Assembly (NCBI GenBank): GCA_010692645.1
Contig: JAAHGS010000005.1
Coordinates: 1 to 64,000, forward strand
Direction: 5' to 3'
Length of the DNA: 64,000 bases
DNA from: Symploca sp. SIO2E9
GTDB lineage: Bacteria; Cyanobacteriota; Cyanobacteriia; Cyanobacteriales; Coleofasciculaceae
The notes under the pieces are model-generated. The model searched no databases, was not told the DNA's origin, and was given only the letters and a program-made list of their open reading frames with translations. The position numbers and the translations under genes were made by a program. How positions within the stretch are numbered: position 1 is the stretch's first letter; each line of letters starts with the position of its first letter. Shown here piece by piece: positions 16,510 through 25,028 of this stretch.

Positions 16510-17625
16510 TTAGGTTTTGAGATAATTCTTGACAATCTCTAAAATTCTCTCAGCTGCTTTACCATCTCCAAAGGGATTAATTGCAGTTGCCATCGCCTTA
16601 TAGGCAATTGCATCACTCAACAGCAGGCTAGTTGCAGCCACAATCTGAGTTGGGTTTGTCCCCACCAACTTTGCAGTACCAGCATTAACCGCTTCTGGTC
16701 TTTCTGTAGTTTCCCGCAACACTAATACAGGCTTACCCAAACTCGGTGCTTCCTCCTGCAATCCTCCAGAATCCGTCAGTAGCAGATAACAACGTGCGAT
16801 CGCTCCTACTAGTTGCTCATAATTTAATGGTTCTGTCAAGAATATCCTGGGATGATCACCCAAAAGTGCTTGTAGTGGTTCTCTCACTGTGGGATTACGA
16901 TGCAATGGTAATAGTAAGGCAGTATCAGGAAACTTGTCTATTATCTGCATAAATCCCTGAGCAATCTGCTGTAGAGGTTCACCCCAATTTTCCCGGCGGT
17001 GAACTGTTGCCAATAGAGTGCGGTATTTTCCCCACTCTAAGCCACTGATTTGACATTGCGGTTGACCCTTTGCCACTGTCAGTAAGGCATCAATAACTGT
17101 GTTCCCAGTGAGGTGAATTTCTCCAACAACCCCCGAATTCTGTAGATTTTTCATCGCTAAGGAAGTGGGCGCAAAGTTCAGCTGCGCCAGTTGGGAAATC
17201 AAACGCCGATTTGCCTCTTCCGGGTAAGGATTAAACAAATTATCTGTACGCAATCCAGCTTCAACATGAGCCACCGGAATTCTTTGGTAAAAAGCAGCTA
17301 AAGCAGCGGCAAAAGCTGTACTAGTATCTCCTTGGACAATTACCAGTTTGGGCTTAATTTCCCTAAACACAGTTTCCAGGCCCTGCAAACTGCGACAGGT
17401 AATCTCTGTCAGCGTTTGCTTGAGCTTCATAATTTCCAAATCTTGGTTAGCCATGATTTCAAATAGCTGCATCACTTGCTCGACCATTTCGCGATGCTGC
17501 CCCGTCAAAATTACCCGTGTCTCAAAGATTTCACATTCCCGGAACTTTTGGATCACTGGTGCTAGTTTAATCGCCTCAGGACGAGTTCCTAGAGTGATGC
17601 AAATGGGAAACTTAGATACCGTCAT
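16510..17625 (-). CDS. wecB: UDP-N-acetylglucosamine 2-epimerase (non-hydrolysing)
   Basis: A 371-residue enzyme that interconverts UDP-GlcNAc and UDP-ManNAc for surface polysaccharide synthesis. Signatures include LGTRPEAIKLAPVI at the N-terminus, VQGDTSTAF, HVEAGLRT and NPYPEEANRR in the middle, and LLTDSGGLQEEAP and LRETTERPEA in the C-terminal nucleotide-binding half. Length is normal. It stands alone and is cytoplasmic. No other polysaccharide genes are next to it, so the pathway it feeds cannot be named. A minus-strand terminator lies upstream at 17653-17678 and separates it from the next gene. Confidence 0.93.
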   Translation of the reverse strand: MTVSKFPICITLGTRPEAIKLAPVIQKFRECEIFETRVILTGQHREMVEQVMQLFEIMANQDLEIMKLKQTLTEITCRSLQGLETVFREIKPKLVIVQGDTSTAFAAALAAFYQRIPVAHVEAGLRTDNLFNPYPEEANRRLISQLAQLNFAPTSLAMKNLQNSGVVGEIHLTGNTVIDALLTVAKGQPQCQISGLEWGKYRTLLATVHRRENWGEPLQQIAQGFMQIIDKFPDTALLLPLHRNPTVREPLQALLGDHPRIFLTEPLNYEQLVGAIARCYLLLTDSGGLQEEAPSLGKPVLVLRETTERPEAVNAGTAKLVGTNPTQIVAATSLLLSDAIAYKAMATAINPFGDGKAAERILEIVKNYLKT

Positions 17626-17652
17626 TAAGGTTGTTTATCTGTATTTAGTGAT

Positions 17653-17678
17653 AAAAAAAACCCGGTTTTTACCGGGCA
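17653..17678 (-). terminator. Minus-strand terminator upstream of wecB
   Basis: On the minus strand the sequence is a 6-bp GC-rich stem (CCCGGT / ACCGGG, loop of four) followed by eight Ts. It ends transcription from the small membrane-protein gene at 17768-18142 before wecB. Confidence 0.8.
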
Positions 17679-17767
17679 GCATCACTCTCTTATCTTATTT
17701 GCTTTTAGAAATTTGTCAAAGTTATTAAATCTTCGACTGACAATCACTTGAGGGCATGAGCCAACTC

Positions 17768-18142
17768 TTATCTGGTAATATCGCAAGTTAGCGGACAAGC
17801 TGCGTAAACAGAAGTATGCAAAGCGTCAGGTTCGCCATGCAACCAGTGCAACCAACGTACTTCCCTAGGATCAACTCCCTTAAAGGTTAATATTGCTGCA
17901 CTTAACAATACTGCTAAGACATTGATTCCAATTAGACTGCCTGCCACCAGCAAAACTGCACTAATTGGTAAAACTGCTTGTAGGGTAATTGTCAAAAGAC
18001 CACCAATCGTAGCCATCAAGACGATTAAAGGAAAGCCTACAACTAGTAAACAAACTATCAAAGTAAAAGCCCAAATTAAAAAATTCCTGACCATTACTAG
18101 TGAATAAGCCTTGGTCAAGCTCTCCCGTGTTGTCAATTCCAT
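17768..18142 (-). CDS. Small integral membrane protein
   Basis: A 124-residue protein. After a short polar N-terminus, residues about 20-100 form three hydrophobic segments (MVRNFLIWAFTLIVCLLVV; LTITLQAVLPISAVLLVAGS; INVLAVLLSAAILTF). A tail with GVDPREVRWLHWLHGEP follows. I do not recognise the family. The start at 18142 (MELTTRES) is chosen over 18163 because AGGAG lies 8 nt before it; the upstream ATG would place this ribosome site inside the coding region. It ends near the strong minus-strand terminator at 17653. The 865-bp gap upstream contains no gene. Confidence 0.65.
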   Translation of the reverse strand: MELTTRESLTKAYSLVMVRNFLIWAFTLIVCLLVVGFPLIVLMATIGGLLTITLQAVLPISAVLLVAGSLIGINVLAVLLSAAILTFKGVDPREVRWLHWLHGEPDALHTSVYAACPLTCDITR

Positions 18143-19008
18143 GATTTTTTCTCCTGTTGTCATTATTAAAAAAAGATTACAGCAAAGTCCTTGAACTAAT
18201 CTCTGAGGATTGAGTGCGATGAAAGTCAGTATAAATAAATTATTGAGTCAGATGAACGTATCTTCAAAAAAATTTACACTTACTAGCTTTCTAAATCTGA
18301 TTTGCCCCCAACAGTAAATTCAAACTGCAAAATCTGATACATAAATTGGATTTAGTTGAAAGTGTTAATTTTTATTAAAACCTTGAGCTGAATTACTTCA
18401 TAAATCTTTGGTTTCAGTAGAACCATGTAACTTGAATAAATGTAGTTTTACCTTGATCCCCAAGCATTTGAGCTATTAAAGAAACTTATAGAATGCCATC
18501 GCAGATAAATACGAAGCTTTATTAAGCAAAGATTCTGATCTGCTACTAAATTTGGACAAATCTTGTAATAGCAGTAGAACCTGCTATCGACTTTGACCAG
18601 AGTAACTCTGACTGGGGTTGCTTAAAAAATCTAAACGCGACATTCCTTGGGAAGAAGCATGCGCTTGATGTAACAAATACTAAATTAAGTCTATGGAAAC
18701 GATAAGCAATAGACATCTCCAATAATTATGCTAGAACCCTTATACTACTGTTCCCAAATCCAGGTTTCTGGAGATGTCTAATCGAGATAAGCCCTATTTC
18801 GGGGAGGGCTTACATATCTAAAATTCCAGTCATCATAACTTGGTTATACTTTTAAAATCTATAAGTAAAAATACTTAAAAAATTAGCCTTCTATCCCGTC
18901 GAGCATTTCAACATCGGTGTGTTGGTGGGTACGTGGTAATTCACTCCTCAGATTTGGGAACACTCTAAAGAGTGGTTCTTATTGCCACCTCCTGTTGCCA
19001 AATTGTGA
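18143..19008. other. Gene-free region upstream of the PilT-type gene
   Basis: About 865 bp without a credible ORF. It holds the TA-bounded inverted repeat at 18710-18780 and, just after it, a hairpin AAGCCCT / AGGGCTT (18789-18795 and 18805-18811). Much of the rest is AT-rich. It could contain the promoter and a long leader of the pilT-like gene. Confidence 0.5.
18710..18780. mobile_element. 71-bp inverted-repeat mini-element with TA ends
   Basis: TAGACATCTCCA at 18710-18721 is the exact complement of TGGAGATGTCTA at 18769-18780. The terminal TA on each side would fit a TA target duplication as made by IS630/Tc1-type transposases, some of which in cyanobacteria have GACATCTCC-like ends. No transposase is present. 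Confidence 0.45.
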
Positions 19009-20361
19009 GTGAACAGTATGACAGATTTACCGCAATCGCCGATTCAACCGCCACCACCACCCCGCATCCCACCACCACCACCCAGGAGTAGTAAACCTCT
19101 CGAAGCATCTACCAGAGCGACTCAAAGAACGCATTCATCAATGCCATCAGTACCTCAAACCAGCAATCAGTCAGGTTTAACTGCCAAGCAACGTTCTGTC
19201 TCAACTCCAGCAATTGAACACTCATCAACAGGTTCAGCTACTACTAAAGCCTCAAAGTCTCAGTCCCCAAACACTAAGAGCAGTGTAGACTTTACACCTG
19301 CTCAGCCAACTTTGTATCAGATTATCTACCAGGCTTATGAGCAGGGATGTTCTGATGTTCATCTTGGTGTTGGAGAGGTTCCTCGCTTGCGTAATCGCGG
19401 TGAAATGAAATTGACTGACTATCCAGAGACAGATCAAACAACTTTTATGAGTTGGCTGCGGGAAATTTTGAGCGACGCAGAAATTAAGAGATTTCAAGAA
19501 TATCTAGAATTTGACGGGGCAACTCAGTATGATTTTGCCCGCGTGCGGATCAACATATTTAACACCCTTAAGGGAGCAGCGTTGGTCATGCGCTTAATTC
19601 CATTGAAAATTATGACCATAGACGAACTGCGGCTGCCGAAAGTCTTTAAGGATATCTCTGATGTACACAAAGGTTTAGTTTTGGTAACTGGTCCAACTGG
19701 TTCGGGTAAATCCACCACTCTGGCAGCAATGGTGGATTACATTAACAAAGAGCATCGTAAGCACATTATCACAATTGAAGACCCAATTGAATTTATTCAT
19801 CAAAGCCGCAAATCACTTATCAAGCAGCGGGAAGTGGGAATCCATACCTTGAAATTTGATAATGCTCTTAAGGCTGCTTTGCGGGAAGATCCGGATTTAA
19901 TCTTGGTTGGAGAAATGCGGGATAAAGAAACAGTCAATACTGCCTTGAAGGCAGCTCAGACTGGTCACTTAGTTATGGGAACCTTGCACACGAACAGCGC
20001 TGTCAAGACAATTGAGCGTATTCTCAATCTTTACAGTGCAGAGGAGCAACAATCAACGCGGGTGGCGCTGGCGGAATCTGTGGTTGCTGTGATTTCCCAG
20101 GGTTTGAGTCGCACAACCGATGGCAAACGCGCTGCTTTTCATGACATTCTGGTTAATACCGAAACCATGAAAGATTACATTCGGGATGGGAAATACGAAG
20201 AAATGACACAGCTGATGGTTGATGGTGCCTATGACGGCATGGTTACCATGAATCAATCTCTCTTTAACCTCTATCAGGAAGGACGCATTACAGAAGAAAC
20301 TGCGATGGAATTGTCCCCTTCACAAAATGAAATGGCCCAGATGCTGCGTGGTCGTTGTTAG
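19009..20361 (+). CDS. pilT: PilT-type twitching-motility ATPase
   Basis: A 450-residue secretion ATPase. The first about 100 residues are proline/serine-rich and disordered (PPPPPRIPPPPPRSSK). The PilT core starts at LYQIIYQAYEQGCSDVHLGVG and includes Walker A GPTGSGKST, the Asp box (ITIEDPIEF), Walker B DLILVGEMRD and the His box (GHLVMGTLHTNSA). PilT powers pilus retraction and phototactic motility. The long N-terminal extension recalls the second cyanobacterial paralogue, PilT2. GTG at 19009 gives 450 residues; ATG at 19018 (MTDLPQ) is equally plausible. No other pil genes are nearby. Confidence 0.9.
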   Translation: MNSMTDLPQSPIQPPPPPRIPPPPPRSSKPLEASTRATQRTHSSMPSVPQTSNQSGLTAKQRSVSTPAIEHSSTGSATTKASKSQSPNTKSSVDFTPAQPTLYQIIYQAYEQGCSDVHLGVGEVPRLRNRGEMKLTDYPETDQTTFMSWLREILSDAEIKRFQEYLEFDGATQYDFARVRINIFNTLKGAALVMRLIPLKIMTIDELRLPKVFKDISDVHKGLVLVTGPTGSGKSTTLAAMVDYINKEHRKHIITIEDPIEFIHQSRKSLIKQREVGIHTLKFDNALKAALREDPDLILVGEMRDKETVNTALKAAQTGHLVMGTLHTNSAVKTIERILNLYSAEEQQSTRVALAESVVAVISQGLSRTTDGKRAAFHDILVNTETMKDYIRDGKYEEMTQLMVDGAYDGMVTMNQSLFNLYQEGRITEETAMELSPSQNEMAQMLRGRC

Positions 20362-20399
20362 CACAATTGCTTCCGAGAATGTACCTCATACAGCTACCA

Positions 20400-20420
20400 A
20401 AATTTATGTCCGACTACTTA
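20400..20420 (-). repeat. Dispersed motif TAAGTAGTCGGACATAAAT
   Basis: The reverse complement of this site matches 46334-46356 and resembles 43365-43384 and 50881-50903. It looks like one end of a degraded element. It lies just after the pilT-like gene. Confidence 0.45.
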
Positions 20421-20566
20421 GCGTTTTTGGATCGGAAGTGACTCTGAGGTCTATCACAAAAGAAATCCGACAGGTTCAATTCATTGGCCGTGTCATAATA
20501 TGAATAGCTTGCGGCTGTGAAGTCGGAGTTACTTGTTTGTAATTCATTTGGTAACAATTTTTTCAA

Positions 20567-20760
20567 GGTACGCCTGGACTAGGCGGAACCCAGACAGTTA
20601 AATCTGTTTGAAACCCCCAGCACTGAATTAACAGTGCCTAAAAGGAGATGACCCGACGCCCATAAGGGCAATCCTCGGGTGCGGTGGTAACCCGATAAAA
20701 CTGGATATATGGGATGAAACTTCCATAGAATCCCTCTTTTAGAAAAAGGGGAGTCTCAAA
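20567..20760 (+). ncRNA. Structured RNA resembling HEARO / IscB-type omega RNA
   Basis: About 190 nt with dense complementary segments and no ORF: CGCCT/AGGCG (20571-20585), GCACTG/CAGTGC (20620-20637), ACCCGA/TCGGGT (20651-20656 with 20675-20680) enclosing GCCC/GGGC, a second ACCCGA at 20690 that could form an alternative pairing, GGGAT/ATCCC (20711-20734), and a final CTCTTTT/AAAAGGGGAG hairpin. The layout, the cyanobacterial host and the IS200/IS605-like ends downstream suggest a HEARO (IscB/IsrB-associated omega) RNA whose protein gene is lost. The family assignment is from memory of its general shape and must be tested with a covariance model. Confidence 0.5.
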
Positions 20761-20770
20761 TTGTATGATC

Positions 20771-20800
20771 AGAGTGTGGGCTTCTCAAAGACTCGCAGCC
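20771..20800 (-). repeat. IS200/IS605-like end fragment
   Basis: GTGTGGGCTTCTCAAAGACTCGC resembles GTGTGGGCTTCTGGCTCCGC at 7106-7125. It is a short degraded copy of the end sequence, directly after the structured RNA. Confidence 0.35.
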
Positions 20801-20910
20801 ATTGCATTAGAGCGTTAATATCAATGGGAGTTTTAACGTCAATTAGCGAAAGTCCCCATACTCCTATGAGATGGGGTAGTTCATTTCCCGAGTTGCTTTA
20901 TAACCAAAGC

Positions 20911-20970
20911 TTTAGCAAGTCCTGCAAGAAGCCCCACGTCTGTACCCGGAGGGTCAGCGTGGGACGGGGC
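20911..20970 (+). repeat. IS200/IS605-like right-end hairpin
   Basis: TTTAGCAAGTCCTGCAAGAA followed by GCCCCACG and later CGTGGG, then ACGGGGC. The layout (TTTAGC, GGA or TCC, GAAGCCC, hairpin) matches the reverse complement of 31161-31193 and parallels 21276-21335. The dispersed copies suggest one end-sequence family. Confidence 0.5.
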
Positions 20971-21275
20971 GTTTAAACGCACCGAAATGAATTCGGTGCG
21001 ACAGCCCCTCATGAATTGCCTGTGTGAGTGGCGCAGCCACATCAATCGTCCTCTGTTCTGGTATACTTATCTCAAGTAGCAAAGCCTAAAATGCTGGCTA
21101 CACGTAGTACCTAGACAACTGAAGATATAGCGTTTTACAGGGAAATTGCCTCCTGTAAGTAAAATCTTCTCCGAACGTAGGCGAGTAGTACTAATGCTAT
21201 TCAAGTGGGGCTGGGCATGTTCCTCACTATAAAACGCCGTAGTGGGAAAGAGGGAGTACCACGAAGGAAGTTCTG

Positions 21276-21335
21276 GAATCCTTGCGGAGCCAGAAGCCCA
21301 CACCGTAATCTATGATTCGGGGTGGGAGATGTCAC
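21276..21335 (+). repeat. IS200/IS605-like right end, near-identical to 7074-7133
   Basis: 59 of 60 bases match the reverse complement of 7074-7133, including the hairpin and the GAGATGTCAC terminus. It closes a gene-free stretch of about 1 kb (20362-21359) that begins with the structured RNA, so the whole block may be the remains of one or more IS200/IS605-type insertions. The KaiB-domain gene starts about 60 bp further on. Confidence 0.6.
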
Positions 21336-21395
21336 TTTTAAAGCTCCTATCTATGAAGATTGCCCTTGAAATCAGACAAACTACTCCTCCCCCAG

Positions 21396-22535
21396 ATGTT
21401 TAAAGGCATTGCTATTTTTACGCCAGGGGGAGATTTAATTTATGCGATCGACCCTAGCAAGCGGGGGCAATGGCACCTGCATTTGTGTGTTGCTCTACAA
21501 GAAATTTTTGGTTTACCGGAACCTCCTCATTTTTTAGTGCCTGGGTATACTGCTACGATTGACCAATGGCTCGACCCTAGAACCAAGCAGTTGCAAACTT
21601 CAGCAGAAATTTATCGACCAGTGCAACATCATCAAGCACTGCTAAATTCTGTCTTTGGCACTAGTAACTTAGTCTGGCAAGTAGCTCCATGGCAAGAGGA
21701 TGCTTGTGATCCAACCGTGCTGGAGACTTATCGCCACCAGTTTTCTCCACTCTGGGAAGACCATGACTTAATTGTGTGCTTAGAGCGCCAGCAGGGGTTA
21801 TTTCGTCCTACTTTTCTGGAAGGGCTAAGCTCTAGTTCCTATGATCACCTCCAAGATATTCAGGGCAAAAGGATGTCTTTAGGTGAGACCAACAGCTATG
21901 CACATGAGCAACAAAGACCCACAGAGGAAGTTGATGCTAAGAGCAACTTTAACAATAAAGAAGCTGTTGCAAAGCAACTAATAGAGAGTGAGCAGGTATT
22001 TCTGCCATCCTCTTCGAGAACTTCTCCTCCTAAACCAGAAAATTACAATTTAGACAACGGCAATAGCCAGCAGCAAAAGACTGAGGAGAATTTTACCTCT
22101 GAGGTGGAACCTTACGGTAAGATCGAAGACTTTGCTAAACAAGATGCTGATCAATGTGATTATACTGAACCTGATTTGCTTAAAGGTTCAGCTACTCAGG
22201 AGCAAACAGCTATAGACTCTGAAAGAATAGACGAAACCTCACAGCTAAGACGTGCCCATGGCTACGTACTACGTTTATTTGTTTCTGGCAACAATGCGAC
22301 TACAGAACATACTCTCAAGAGCTTGCACCAATTGTTAGAGCATTCTCTTAGTTATCCTTACACTCTAAAAGTAATTGATGTTTTCAAGCACCCAGAGCAA
22401 GCAGAGGCTAATCAAATCTCGGCTACACCAACGCTACTTAGAGTCTGGCCGGAACCTGTTCGCCGGATTGTCGGTAACTTGAATGATCTTGAGAGAGTCT
22501 TGCAGGTAATGGCTGCCCCATCCGAGGTTTCTTAG
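21396..22535 (+). CDS. Cyanobacterial protein with C-terminal KaiB-like domain
   Basis: A 379-residue protein. Residues 1-150 form a conserved-looking region (MFKGIAIFTPGGDLIYAID, HWL-type tryptophans, PHFLVPGYTATIDQWLD). A polar, low-complexity linker runs from about 165 to 280. The last 90 residues are a KaiB/thioredoxin-like fold: YVLRLFVSGNN, LKVIDVFKHPEQAE, ATPTLLRVWPEPVRRIVG, closely following KaiB (LKVIDVLKNP, ATPTL, PPVRRIIG). KaiB binds KaiC in the circadian clock and the same fold occurs in SasA. Whether this protein touches the clock is unknown. A TTG at 21360 would add 12 residues; ATG at 21396 gives the more natural N-terminus. Its stop overlaps the convergent lipoprotein gene by 4 bp. 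Confidence 0.75.
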   Translation: MFKGIAIFTPGGDLIYAIDPSKRGQWHLHLCVALQEIFGLPEPPHFLVPGYTATIDQWLDPRTKQLQTSAEIYRPVQHHQALLNSVFGTSNLVWQVAPWQEDACDPTVLETYRHQFSPLWEDHDLIVCLERQQGLFRPTFLEGLSSSSYDHLQDIQGKRMSLGETNSYAHEQQRPTEEVDAKSNFNNKEAVAKQLIESEQVFLPSSSRTSPPKPENYNLDNGNSQQQKTEENFTSEVEPYGKIEDFAKQDADQCDYTEPDLLKGSATQEQTAIDSERIDETSQLRRAHGYVLRLFVSGNNATTEHTLKSLHQLLEHSLSYPYTLKVIDVFKHPEQAEANQISATPTLLRVWPEPVRRIVGNLNDLERVLQVMAAPSEVS

Positions 22536-24655
22536 CCAAGGGGATTTGGTGCAGGGCTTGGAGGAGTTGATTGCTCCAATGCTGGCAACTCAGATGGCTC
22601 TGGCAGCAAAGTCGATTCTGGAGGAGTAGTTTCCTGTGCTGGCTCTAGAGGCTCTTCTACAGAAACTGCTGCAGGGCTTGGAGGAGTTGATTGCTCCAAT
22701 GCTGGCAACTCAGATGGCTCTGGCAGCAAAGTCGATTCTGGAGGAGTAGTTTCCTGTGCTGTTTCTAGAGGCTCTTCTACAGAAACTGCTGCAGGGCTTG
22801 GAGGAGTTGATTGCTCCAATGCTGGCAACTCAGATGGCTCTGGCAGCAAAGTCGATTCTGAAGGAGTAGTTTCCTGTGCTGGCTCTAGAGGCTCTTCTAC
22901 AGAAACTGCTGCAGGGCTTGGAGGCGTTAATTCCTCCAATGCTGGCAACTCAGATGGCTCTGGCAGCAAAGTCGATTCTGGAGGAGTAGTTTCCTGTGCT
23001 GGCTCTAGAGGCTCCTCTACAGAAACTGCTGCAGGGCTTGGAGGAGTTGATTGCTCCAATGCTGGCAACTCAGATGGCTCTGGCAGCAAAGTCGATTCTG
23101 GAGGAGTAGTTTCCTGTGCTGTTTCTAGAGGCTCTTCTACAGAAACTGGTGCTTCGCTTTGGGTAGTTGATTTCTCTAATACCGGAGCGATTTCTGTTGG
23201 CGGCTCAGATGGTTCCGGCACCAAACTTGGTTCTAAGGAGGGAGCCTGCACTTCCTCAGAGGCTTCTGGTGAGGAAGCAGGAGCATCAGACTGGAGGAAT
23301 GGGAGTCGGAAGCGAGTAAAGAAGCGAGTAAAGATATTCCCCGATTCTGGTTTTTCAGCTGGTAATGGTTCAGTTAGAGCTGATTGCACTCCATTCGTCG
23401 ACTCCTCAGACGGCACAGATGATTCGCTAGGAATTGCTGATTCAGCAGCCGAGTTTTCTTCCTCTGCTGGCAACTCTGGTTCAGGAGTTAGAATTTCTTC
23501 CGGCTCAGGAGTTAGAATTTCCTCCGGCTCAGGAGTTAAAATTTCCTCTGGTTCAGGAGTTAAAATTTCCTCTGGCTCAGGAGTTAAAATTTCCTCTGGC
23601 TCAGGAGTTAAAGTTTCCTCTGGTTCAGGAGTTAGAATTTCCTCCGGCTCAGGAGGCACGACAGGTATAGGTGTTGCTTTGGGCTCTGCCTGGTAATTAG
23701 GTTCTACGATGCTACGAACTCTCTCAAAAGTTAGTTCACCGCGCACAAGCCTAGAAAGCGCATCTTTACCATTAGCTTCATAGTTAATTAGTCGCACGGT
23801 GTTATTGAAGACATTATTAACAGGGTTTCCCTGATCATCTATAAACTCCAACTGAACCCAGTTTTTGCCAGATTTGAAACCTTTGAGATAAACCGACTGC
23901 CAGCGATCAAGAATGAAACTTTCACCGTTAACTGTGACACGAATTCGCCAATCAGCAATTTCGTCATCAGGGCTTTCAGTGGCAATTAGGTGAAGTGGAG
24001 CATTAGTAAGGTAGAAATCGAGCAAAATTGGCTGAGATCCATAACTGCCAACAGGACTGTTGTAAGTCAGCAATGGCAAGGTTGAATCTGGATTATTATC
24101 AGCACTCTTAGTAAAGACGTGAAATGTAGTCTGGGCATAGGCTCCTTCATTCTTGAAGCTCTCATACCAAGGGCGGCAAGCAAAAACCCTCAGCGTGTGA
24201 GTTCCTGGTTCTAGATCCTTCAAAATTAAAGGCTGTTCCCAGTCATAAACCCTGGTGTAGGGTCGATTGTCAAGAATCACCTCAAGATGAGAACCAAGTC
24301 CTAGCTCTGAATCTTGAAAGATTGGCAAATCCTGAACTTGGAATTGTACATCTACTGTGGTATCTCGAATAATTTCATCAGTGCTAGGACTTATGAGCTT
24401 GACTTGAGGCTGATAAATATCCAAACTCCGATTCAGTTTCTGAATGGTTGGGGGCGGCGCAACCTCAACAAGTTGCCCTGATAGCCCAGTTTCAGACCTG
24501 ACTTTAGTCTCCGATACTTGCAAATTGTCAGACTCGATGCGATCCTGACAGCTCACTAGAGTCCAGCTAAGAAACACTGTGATCAGGAATGAAAAAAGTA
24601 CTCTTAGAGTTGCCCACCGGCGATTTTTACCCAACACGCCATCTCCTTTTGCCAC
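22532..24655 (-). CDS. Repeat-rich lipoprotein
   Basis: A 707-residue secreted protein. An N-terminal hydrophobic stretch ends in the lipobox LVSC, giving lipidated Cys36. Residues about 85-310 look like a folded beta-rich domain (HTLRVFACRPWYESFKNEGAY, WVQLEFIDDQGNPV). Residues about 335-393 are seven or more 8-residue PEPEEILT repeats. Residues about 500-700 are five 40-residue Pro/Glu/Ser/Thr-rich repeats (ESTLLPEPSELPALE). Function is not recognised; it may link the membrane to the peptidoglycan or outer layer. The repeats are nearly identical at DNA level, so copy number may vary between strains. Confidence 0.75.
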   Translation of the reverse strand: MAKGDGVLGKNRRWATLRVLFSFLITVFLSWTLVSCQDRIESDNLQVSETKVRSETGLSGQLVEVAPPPTIQKLNRSLDIYQPQVKLISPSTDEIIRDTTVDVQFQVQDLPIFQDSELGLGSHLEVILDNRPYTRVYDWEQPLILKDLEPGTHTLRVFACRPWYESFKNEGAYAQTTFHVFTKSADNNPDSTLPLLTYNSPVGSYGSQPILLDFYLTNAPLHLIATESPDDEIADWRIRVTVNGESFILDRWQSVYLKGFKSGKNWVQLEFIDDQGNPVNNVFNNTVRLINYEANGKDALSRLVRGELTFERVRSIVEPNYQAEPKATPIPVVPPEPEEILTPEPEETLTPEPEEILTPEPEEILTPEPEEILTPEPEEILTPEPEEILTPEPELPAEEENSAAESAIPSESSVPSEESTNGVQSALTEPLPAEKPESGNIFTRFFTRFRLPFLQSDAPASSPEASEEVQAPSLEPSLVPEPSEPPTEIAPVLEKSTTQSEAPVSVEEPLETAQETTPPESTLLPEPSELPALEQSTPPSPAAVSVEEPLEPAQETTPPESTLLPEPSELPALEELTPPSPAAVSVEEPLEPAQETTPSESTLLPEPSELPALEQSTPPSPAAVSVEEPLETAQETTPPESTLLPEPSELPALEQSTPPSPAAVSVEEPLEPAQETTPPESTLLPEPSELPALEQSTPPSPAPNPLG
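22549..23150. repeat. Five 120-bp tandem repeats inside the lipoprotein gene
   Basis: Units of 120 bp begin at about 22549, 22669, 22789, 22909 and 23029. They differ at only a few bases (for example GGCTCTAG versus GTTTCTAG). The repeat length is a multiple of three, so copy-number change keeps the frame. Confidence 0.92.
23472..23655. repeat. 24-bp tandem repeats inside the lipoprotein gene
   Basis: About seven copies of a 24-bp unit (GGCTCAGGAGTTAGAATTTC with TCC or TCT variants) encode PEPEEILT. The array is in frame. Confidence 0.9.
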
Positions 24656-25028
24656 CGGTCTTCCATCTTAACTAAAGCTATCCTAATCCTGAAGAGTCCC
24701 AAATCAGGTCTCAAGACATGTTTCACTATTGCAGTTTGTAACGTTTAGGTAAACTGATCTTGACTTTTTATTGACGCTTTTGCTTTGAAAGTCAGGATAG
24801 AGCTAGGTTTTCTTAAATTTTAATTTTTGTGAATTGCCTCCGAAGATGTTCATAAGAAAGGCATATCATCAACTACAGAAGGTATCCCCTTGGACCTAAA
24901 TTAAAAACGGAGATCTCGTTTCTCTTTCCCAAGGAAAGCCCTTATTGAGCGAGATTTCCTGATTGATAAAATCAAACTCCCCTGGGGGTATTGCTCATTC
25001 CTTCCTTGTCTAGAGAGGAGATTCCTAG
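24656..25028 (+). promoter_or_regulatory. psaA upstream region with HLR1-like site
   Basis: A 373-bp gap. On the minus strand, bases 24734-24754 read GTTTACCTAAACGTTACAAA, two near matches to the TTACA-type half of the HLR1 motif bound by RpaB, which controls photosystem I genes. TTGACG at 24771 may be a -35 element with a weak AGGATA 17 bp on. AGAGGAGATT lies just before the psaA ATG as ribosome site. The promoter call is tentative; the ribosome site is clear. Confidence 0.4.

Noticed and set aside
20567-20760. Group II intron
   Set aside because: I see no domain V-like hairpin near a 3' boundary and no maturase; the hairpin layout and IS200/IS605-like neighbours fit a HEARO-type RNA better.
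22549-23150. CRISPR-like array because of regular repeat spacing
   Set aside because: The 120-bp units are contiguous, without unique spacers, and code in frame for a repeat protein.
23434-23670. Plus-strand ORF of 78 codons in the lipoprotein gene
   Set aside because: It is only the complement of the 24-bp repeat array in another frame, with no gene-like features.
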